DNA from: Actinomycetota bacterium
GTDB lineage: Bacteria > Actinomycetota > Actinomycetes > Streptosporangiales > Streptosporangiaceae
DNA: 10,066 nucleotides
Direction: 5' to 3'
Assembly: GCA_003140115.1 (NCBI GenBank)
Contig: PLIQ01000394.1
Span: 1-10,066 of the forward strand
Shown here: positions 6,614 to 10,066 of the stretch, in pieces
How positions within the stretch are numbered: position 1 is the stretch's first letter
Layout of the letters: each line of letters starts with the position of its first letter
The notes under the pieces: generated by a model
What the model was told of the DNA's origin: nothing
What the model saw: the letters and a program-made list of their open reading frames with translations, nothing else
Database searches by the model: none
Position numbers and translations under genes: made by a program

Positions 6614-6619
6614 TAGACT
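6614..6619 (+). promoter_or_regulatory. putative hrcA -10 element
   Basis: TAGACT matches TANNNT and abuts the CIRCE element, sharing its first T. Transcription would begin at about 6626, inside the operator, a common arrangement for HrcA-repressed promoters. No good -35 was found upstream; GGAAC (6596-6600) is too close to serve. Confidence 0.45.
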
Positions 6620-6645
6620 TAGCACTCGAGGCTTTTGAGTGCCAA
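6619..6645 (+). promoter_or_regulatory. CIRCE operator (HrcA binding site)
   Basis: TTAGCACTC (6619-6627), nine bases, then GAGTGCCAA (6637-6645) matches the canonical CIRCE inverted repeat TTAGCACTC-N9-GAGTGCTAA with a single change (T to C) in the right half. The last two bases of the right half are the first two of the hrcA Shine-Dalgarno AAGGAGG (6644-6650). Its position directly before hrcA indicates autoregulation of the hrcA-dnaJ-rsmE operon, with derepression on heat or protein-folding stress. Confidence 0.93.
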
Positions 6646-6657
6646 GGAGGTGAATGC

Positions 6658-7671
6658 GTGCTTGACGAGCGCAAACTTACAGTGCTCCGGGCGATCGTCG
6701 AGGACTACGTGTCCACCACCGAGCCGGTGGGATCAAAGTCGCTGGTCGACCGGCATCATTTCGACGTGTCCCCGGCGACCATCCGCAACGACATGGCGGT
6801 GCTGGAGGAACAGGGCTTCATCGCGCAGCCGCACACCAGCGCGGGCCGGATCCCGACCGACAAGGGCTACCGGCTCTTCGTCGACCGGCTGTCCAGCGTC
6901 AAGCCGCTGTCCACGGCCGAGCGGCGTGCCATCGAGTCGTTCCTGGCCGGCGCCTACAGCCTCGATGACGTGGTGATGCGCACGGTCCGGCTGCTGGTCC
7001 AGCTGACCCGCCAGGTCGCCGTGGTGCAGTACCCCTCGCTGACCAGGTCCGCGATCCGGCACATCGAACTGGTCCCGCTCGCCCCGACCAAGCTGCTGGT
7101 GGTGCTCATCACCGACACCGGCCGGGTCGAGCAGTGCGCCGTCGACCTGCCGGCCCCGTGGGATGATGCCTCGGTGTCGCATGTCCGCGCGGTCCTGAAC
7201 GCCTGCCTGGGCGGGCACAAGCTGGCCGACGCCGCCGCCATGGTCCCCGACCTGTCCGAGCGGATCCCGGCCGAGGAGCGAGCGAACGCAAACGCCGTGT
7301 TCTCGGTCCTGCTGGCTAGCATGATCGAGCGGAACGAGCAGAAGATCGTCTTCGCCGGCACCGCGAACCTCGCCGCGCATGACTTCAGCCGGGGGCTGCG
7401 GGACGTGCTCGAGGCTCTGGAAGAGCAGGTAGTCTTGATTCGGCTTCTCGGGGAGGCGACCGAGCCGGCGATCCTGACCGTGACCATCGGCTCGGAGAAC
7501 CGGGTCGCGGGCTTGGAGGCGACGTCGGTGGTGTCCACGGGATACGGGAGCTCGGCTCAGCCGCTGGCTAAGCTCGGCGTGCTCGGGCCGACCAGGATGG
7601 ATTACCCGGGAACGATGGGCGCGGTACGGGCGGTGGCACGTTACGTCGGCCAGATTCTGATGGAGTCCTAG
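6658..7671 (+). CDS. hrcA: Heat-inducible transcriptional repressor HrcA
   Basis: HrcA is a dimeric repressor that binds CIRCE and, in well-studied bacteria, depends on the GroEL chaperonin for activity, so unfolded protein relieves repression. The 337-residue product has an N-terminal winged helix-turn-helix (about 1-75) with the signature [20 protein letters not shown] (38-57) followed by [15 protein letters not shown]. The larger HrcA sensor/dimer domain follows and ends in a GSENRV...[16 protein letters not shown] region. Length is typical. The start is GTG 6658, with a perfect AAGGAGG 7 nt upstream. The open frame extends in phase to TTG 6601, but that would translate the CIRCE element and is rejected. 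The TAG stop overlaps the GTG of dnaJ by one base. From memory, other actinobacteria use HrcA with CIRCE for the groE genes and HspR for dnaK; here HrcA would also govern this DnaJ. Confidence 0.97.
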   Translation: MLDERKLTVLRAIVEDYVSTTEPVGSKSLVDRHHFDVSPATIRNDMAVLEEQGFIAQPHTSAGRIPTDKGYRLFVDRLSSVKPLSTAERRAIESFLAGAYSLDDVVMRTVRLLVQLTRQVAVVQYPSLTRSAIRHIELVPLAPTKLLVVLITDTGRVEQCAVDLPAPWDDASVSHVRAVLNACLGGHKLADAAAMVPDLSERIPAEERANANAVFSVLLASMIERNEQKIVFAGTANLAAHDFSRGLRDVLEALEEQVVLIRLLGEATEPAILTVTIGSENRVAGLEATSVVSTGYGSSAQPLAKLGVLGPTRMDYPGTMGAVRAVARYVGQILMES

Positions 7672-8810
7672 TGCCGGACTATTACTCCCTGCTCAAGATC
7701 CGCCGTGACGCGACGCAGGACGAGGTCAAGCGGGCCTACCGCCGACTCGCGCGGGAGCTTCACCCTGACGTGAACCCCGATCCTGAGACCCAGGAGCGGT
7801 TCAAGGAGATCACCCAGGCCTACGAGGTGCTGTCGGACACCGAGAAGCGCCGGATGTACGACATGGGCGTCGATCCGTTCGCCAGCGCGGCCACCGGAGC
7901 CGGCGCCGGCCCGTTCGGGCCCGGGTTTCCGCTGAGTGACCTGCTCGACCAGTTCTTCGGCGGCGCGGGTGCCACGACCACCCGCGGCCCGCGCAGCCGC
8001 GCGCAGCGCGGCCGCAACGCGACGATCAGGATCGAGCTCGACCTGTCCGAGTGCTCGTTCGGCGCGACCCGCGAGCTCACCGTGGACACGGCCGTGGTCT
8101 GCCCGACGTGCTCGGGCGAGGGCACCGCGCCCGGCACTCATCCGCAGACCTGTGACATCTGCGGCGGGCGCGGCGAGGTAAGCCAGGTGACCCGCTCGTT
8201 CATCGGCCAGGTGATGATGGCCCGGGTGTGCCCGGGCTGCGGGGGATACGGGACCGTGCTGGTCCGGCCCTGCCCGGAGTGCGACGGCGACGGCCGGGTG
8301 CGGACCCGGCGCACGATCAAGGTGCGGATCCCGGCCGGGGTCGAGGACGGCACGCACATCCAGCTGGCCGGCGAGGGCGAGGTCGGCCCGGGTGGCGGCC
8401 CGCCCGGTGACCTGTTCCTGGAGATCGTGCAGCGCCCGCACGCGATCTTCGAGCGGCAGGGCGATGACCTGCACTGCACCGTGACGATCCCGATGGTGGC
8501 CGCGGCCCTGGGCGCCACGCTGTCGGTCGAGAGCCTGGACGGGCCTTCCGACATCGACATCCGCCCCGGTACCCAGTCCGGTCAGGTGATCCCGCTCTAC
8601 GGCCAGGGGGTCAAGCACCTGAACGGCAATGGCCGCGGCGACCTGGTCATCCACGTGACGGTCGAGACGCCGACCAAGATCGACGCCGAACAGGAAAAGC
8701 TGCTGCGTGACCTGTCCAAGCTCCGCGGCGAGGAATCGCCGCCCGGCCGGTTCGCGCCGGGTCAGCAGGGGTTCTTCTCGAGGCTGCGCGACGCGTTCAA
8801 CGGCCGCTGA
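7671..8810 (+). CDS. dnaJ: Molecular chaperone DnaJ (type A, DnaJ2-like)
   Basis: DnaJ is the Hsp40 co-chaperone that delivers unfolded substrates to DnaK and stimulates its ATPase. The 379-residue product has an N-terminal J domain (about 4-66) with the catalytic HPD at 31-33. A short Gly/Phe-rich stretch (about 75-100) follows. The zinc-binding domain has four CxxCxGxG repeats: CPTCSGEG (144-151), CDICGGRG (161-168), CPGCGGYG (187-194) and CPECDGDG (201-208). C-terminal substrate-binding domains complete it. All four zinc repeats are intact, so it is a full type-A protein. The GTG start (7671-7673) shares a base with the hrcA stop (TAGTG), and GGAG at 7662-7665 lies inside the end of hrcA, so translation is probably coupled. 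Linkage to hrcA rather than dnaK-grpE marks this as the DnaJ2 paralogue of actinomycetes; the dnaK-linked DnaJ would lie elsewhere. Confidence 0.97.
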   Translation: MPDYYSLLKIRRDATQDEVKRAYRRLARELHPDVNPDPETQERFKEITQAYEVLSDTEKRRMYDMGVDPFASAATGAGAGPFGPGFPLSDLLDQFFGGAGATTTRGPRSRAQRGRNATIRIELDLSECSFGATRELTVDTAVVCPTCSGEGTAPGTHPQTCDICGGRGEVSQVTRSFIGQVMMARVCPGCGGYGTVLVRPCPECDGDGRVRTRRTIKVRIPAGVEDGTHIQLAGEGEVGPGGGPPGDLFLEIVQRPHAIFERQGDDLHCTVTIPMVAAALGATLSVESLDGPSDIDIRPGTQSGQVIPLYGQGVKHLNGNGRGDLVIHVTVETPTKIDAEQEKLLRDLSKLRGEESPPGRFAPGQQGFFSRLRDAFNGR

Positions 8811-8845
8811 GCCGTGTTCTTCTGATAACGCTCCCGGGGGCCGAC

Positions 8846-9580
8846 GTGCCGCAGCCGCCTGTGTTCTTGGCTGACCGTGCCGAGCTCCAGCGCGACGTCA
8901 TCCTCCTGTCCGGAGCCGAAGGCAGGCACGCGGCCGCCGTCCGTCGGCTGCACCCCGGCGAGCGGGCCGACGTCGGTGACGGCGCGGGCCTGGTCGCCGA
9001 GTGCGTGGTGACCGCCCTTTCCGGCCGCGGGCTGGAGCTAGCCGTCCAGGCCAGGCGGGAGGTACCCCGCCCGGATCCCCTGATCACCGTCGTCCAGGCC
9101 ATCCCCAAGGGCGACCGCGGGGAACTGGCCGTGGAGGAAATGACCGAGGTGGGCGTGGACCGCATCATGCCCTGGGCCGCGGCCCGCTGTGTGCCGGTCT
9201 GGCGGGGCGAACGCGGGGCCCGCTCGCTGGCCCGGTGGCGGGTGACCGCACGGGAGGCCGCCAAGCAGTCCCGCCGCGCCTGGATACCCGAGGTGACCGA
9301 GCCCGTGTCGGTCGCGGACGTGGCTGTGGTGATCACCAAGGCGGCGCGCGCGGTCGTCCTCGAGCCCGGCGCGGTCCAGAGCCTCGGCGAGCTCAGGCCG
9401 CCGGAATCTGGTGACCTGGTGGTGATCGTCGGGCCCGAGGGCGGGATCACCGACGAGGAGAACTCGGCCTTCCGCACGGCCGGGGCGACGCCCCGCAGCC
9501 TGGGGCCCACCGTGCTGCGGACCTCGACCGCCGGAACCGTGGCCGCCGCCGTCCTGCTCAGCCGCTCAGGCCGCTGGTAA
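8846..9580 (+). CDS. rsmE: 16S rRNA (uracil-1498-N3)-methyltransferase RsmE
   Basis: RsmE methylates N3 of U1498 in helix 44 of 16S rRNA, using SAM, on the assembled 30S subunit. The 244-residue product has an N-terminal PUA-like region (about 1-70, with GRHAAAVRRLHPGER at 26-40). The SPOUT trefoil-knot domain follows: VVQAIPKGDRGE (82-93), VEEMTEVGVDRIMPW (96-110), GPEGGIT (196-202) and LGPTVLRTSTAG (219-230), the last two forming the SAM-binding knot. Length is normal. The GTG at 8846 follows dnaJ by 35 bp without an obvious terminator. A G-rich stretch (8836-8840) is the only ribosome binding candidate; GTG 8861 is a less likely alternative. The gene probably belongs to the hrcA-dnaJ operon, so its expression may rise in heat shock. 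It ends 5 bp from a convergent Ser-rich gene. Confidence 0.96.
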   Translation: MPQPPVFLADRAELQRDVILLSGAEGRHAAAVRRLHPGERADVGDGAGLVAECVVTALSGRGLELAVQARREVPRPDPLITVVQAIPKGDRGELAVEEMTEVGVDRIMPWAAARCVPVWRGERGARSLARWRVTAREAAKQSRRAWIPEVTEPVSVADVAVVITKAARAVVLEPGAVQSLGELRPPESGDLVVIVGPEGGITDEENSAFRTAGATPRSLGPTVLRTSTAGTVAAAVLLSRSGRW

Positions 9581-9592
9581 GCCGCTCAGGCC
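9560..9592. repeat. 13-bp direct repeat bracketing the rsmE stop
   Basis: AGCCGCTCAGGCC occurs at 9560-9572 and again at 9580-9592, offset by 20 bp. The first copy codes for the last residues of RsmE. The second begins on the final A of the rsmE TAA and contains the TGA stop of the opposing gene (9586-9588, minus strand). Confidence 0.85.
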
Positions 9593-10066
9593 CCCGACGA
9601 AGGCGCTGATGCCGAGTCGTCGGGCCCCGGCCCGGCGGACGACGAGCCGTCCGCCGGGGTGTTGCCGCTCGTGCTGCCCGTCGTCGACGAAGAGCCGGAC
9701 GAAGCCGGCGACGAGCCGGACGAAGCGGGCGCGCTTGCCGACGTGCTTGCCGACGGCGACCCGCTCTTCTTGGGCTTGGACAAGGAGTTGTCGGAGGCCG
9801 TGGACACCGGACCGCGGGTCTGGGCCGAGTTCGTGCAGCTCGGGCTCGGCGTCGGCTTGACGCTCTTCTGGCTGGCCCCACTCGAGCTCGGGCTGAGGCT
9901 GGGGCTGGGGGACGTCGCGGGGGTCGTCGTCGGGGTGCCACTAGGGCTGACGCTCGGGCTGACGCTCGGACTCACGCTTGGGCTGACGCTCACGCTCGGG
10001 GTGACGCTCGGGGTCACGCTCGCGCTAGCGCTGGGACTCGCGGTGCTGCTGCTGCTCGCGCTCCCG
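9586..10066 (-). CDS. Ser/Pro/Thr-rich protein, C-terminal part (5' end off window)
   Basis: I do not recognise the protein. The frame is open from the window edge to TGA at 9586-9588; 160 codons including the stop are visible and there is no start in view with a credible ribosome binding site. The sequence is low in complexity: first alternating SPSV/SVSP units, then Thr/Pro/Ser with one Cys and a few Lys (about 9750-9880), then Ser/Ala/Gly runs such as ASSGSSPASSGSS, ending in DDSASAPSSGA. Third positions are strongly G/C-rich in this frame, which supports coding. No globular domain, membrane segment, LPxTG motif or other sorting signal is visible. Such tails in actinomycetes usually extend from membrane or secreted proteins, including kinases, proteases and penicillin-binding proteins, but the parent domain lies outside the window. 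Confidence 0.7.
   Translation of the reverse strand, partial: GSASSSSTASPSASASVTPSVTPSVSVSPSVSPSVSPSVSPSGTPTTTPATSPSPSLSPSSSGASQKSVKPTPSPSCTNSAQTRGPVSTASDNSLSKPKKSGSPSASTSASAPASSGSSPASSGSSSTTGSTSGNTPADGSSSAGPGPDDSASAPSSGA
9944..10021. repeat. 12-bp tandem repeat coding SPSV-type units
   Basis: There are six 12-bp units close to GGGCTGACGCTC (9944, 9956, 9968, 9980, 9998 and 10010), interrupted by one 6-bp half unit (9992-9997). The first two and the fourth are identical. Read on the minus strand they give alternating Ser-Pro-Ser-Val/Thr. Because the half unit is also a multiple of three, the frame is kept. Confidence 0.85.

Noticed and set aside
5639..6616. Long plus-strand open frame (325 codons) opposite DUF3097.
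   Set aside because: It is His/Arg/Gly/Pro-rich without domains, a typical high-GC antisense shadow. The minus-strand DUF3097 reading has recognisable family motifs and a good ribosome binding site.
6601..6657. Upstream extension of hrcA to TTG 6601.
   Set aside because: It would translate the CIRCE operator and the Shine-Dalgarno. GTG 6658 has a perfect AAGGAGG at 7 nt and matches the usual HrcA N-terminus.
9581..10066. Plus-strand coding in the same region as the Ser-rich gene.
   Set aside because: Plus-strand frames have no credible start after rsmE and give no recognisable domain. The minus frame has the better third-position bias and a typical Ser/Pro/Thr tail composition.

Overview
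The window is high-GC (strongly G/C-biased third codon positions) and carries the gene order rpsT / lepA ... hemW ... DUF3097 ... hrcA-dnaJ-rsmE, together with DUF1707 and DUF3097 proteins that are essentially confined to Actinomycetota. From memory, Streptomyces and relatives have a similar order, so this is most likely chromosomal core sequence from a filamentous actinomycete or a close relative; the genus cannot be fixed from the sequence. I see no tRNA, rRNA, CRISPR array, insertion sequence, integrase or phage gene.

Layout. (1) 89-2485: rpsT (ribosomal protein S20, minus strand) and lepA (elongation factor 4, plus strand) diverge from a 144-bp spacer with overlapping promoter-like elements and a 26-bp tandem duplication. 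(2) 2509-3837: two minus-strand genes for paralogous small membrane proteins, each with a DUF1707 domain; the second also has a Tyr/Pro-rich heptapeptide repeat and a DUF4190-like membrane domain. (3) 3968-5236: hemW, a radical-SAM heme chaperone that appears to be transcribed as a leaderless mRNA. (4) 5248-6538: minus strand, a DUF3097 gene followed by a DUF4870-type membrane protein gene, probably one transcript. (5) 6619-9580: plus-strand operon hrcA-dnaJ-rsmE, headed by a CIRCE operator that runs into the hrcA ribosome binding site. (6) 9586-10066: the C-terminal part of a minus-strand Ser/Pro/Thr-rich protein that continues past the window edge.

How the genes work together. Most of the window serves translation and protein quality control: S20 and LepA act on ribosome assembly and function, RsmE methylates 16S rRNA, and HrcA represses heat-shock genes, here apparently its own operon with a type-A DnaJ co-chaperone. 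HemW handles heme. The DUF1707, DUF3097 and DUF4870 genes have no established function; their place in this block is conserved context rather than evidence of a shared pathway.

Genes are tightly packed. Convergent pairs are separated by 23, 11 and 5 bp, and no gene-free stretch exceeds about 150 bp. I did not find a convincing new multi-gene system. The most interesting points are the CIRCE/Shine-Dalgarno overlap, the TOPRIM-like motifs in DUF3097, the rpsT leader duplication, the doubtful lepA start, the predicted leaderless hemW promoter and the repeat-bearing DUF1707 paralogue.
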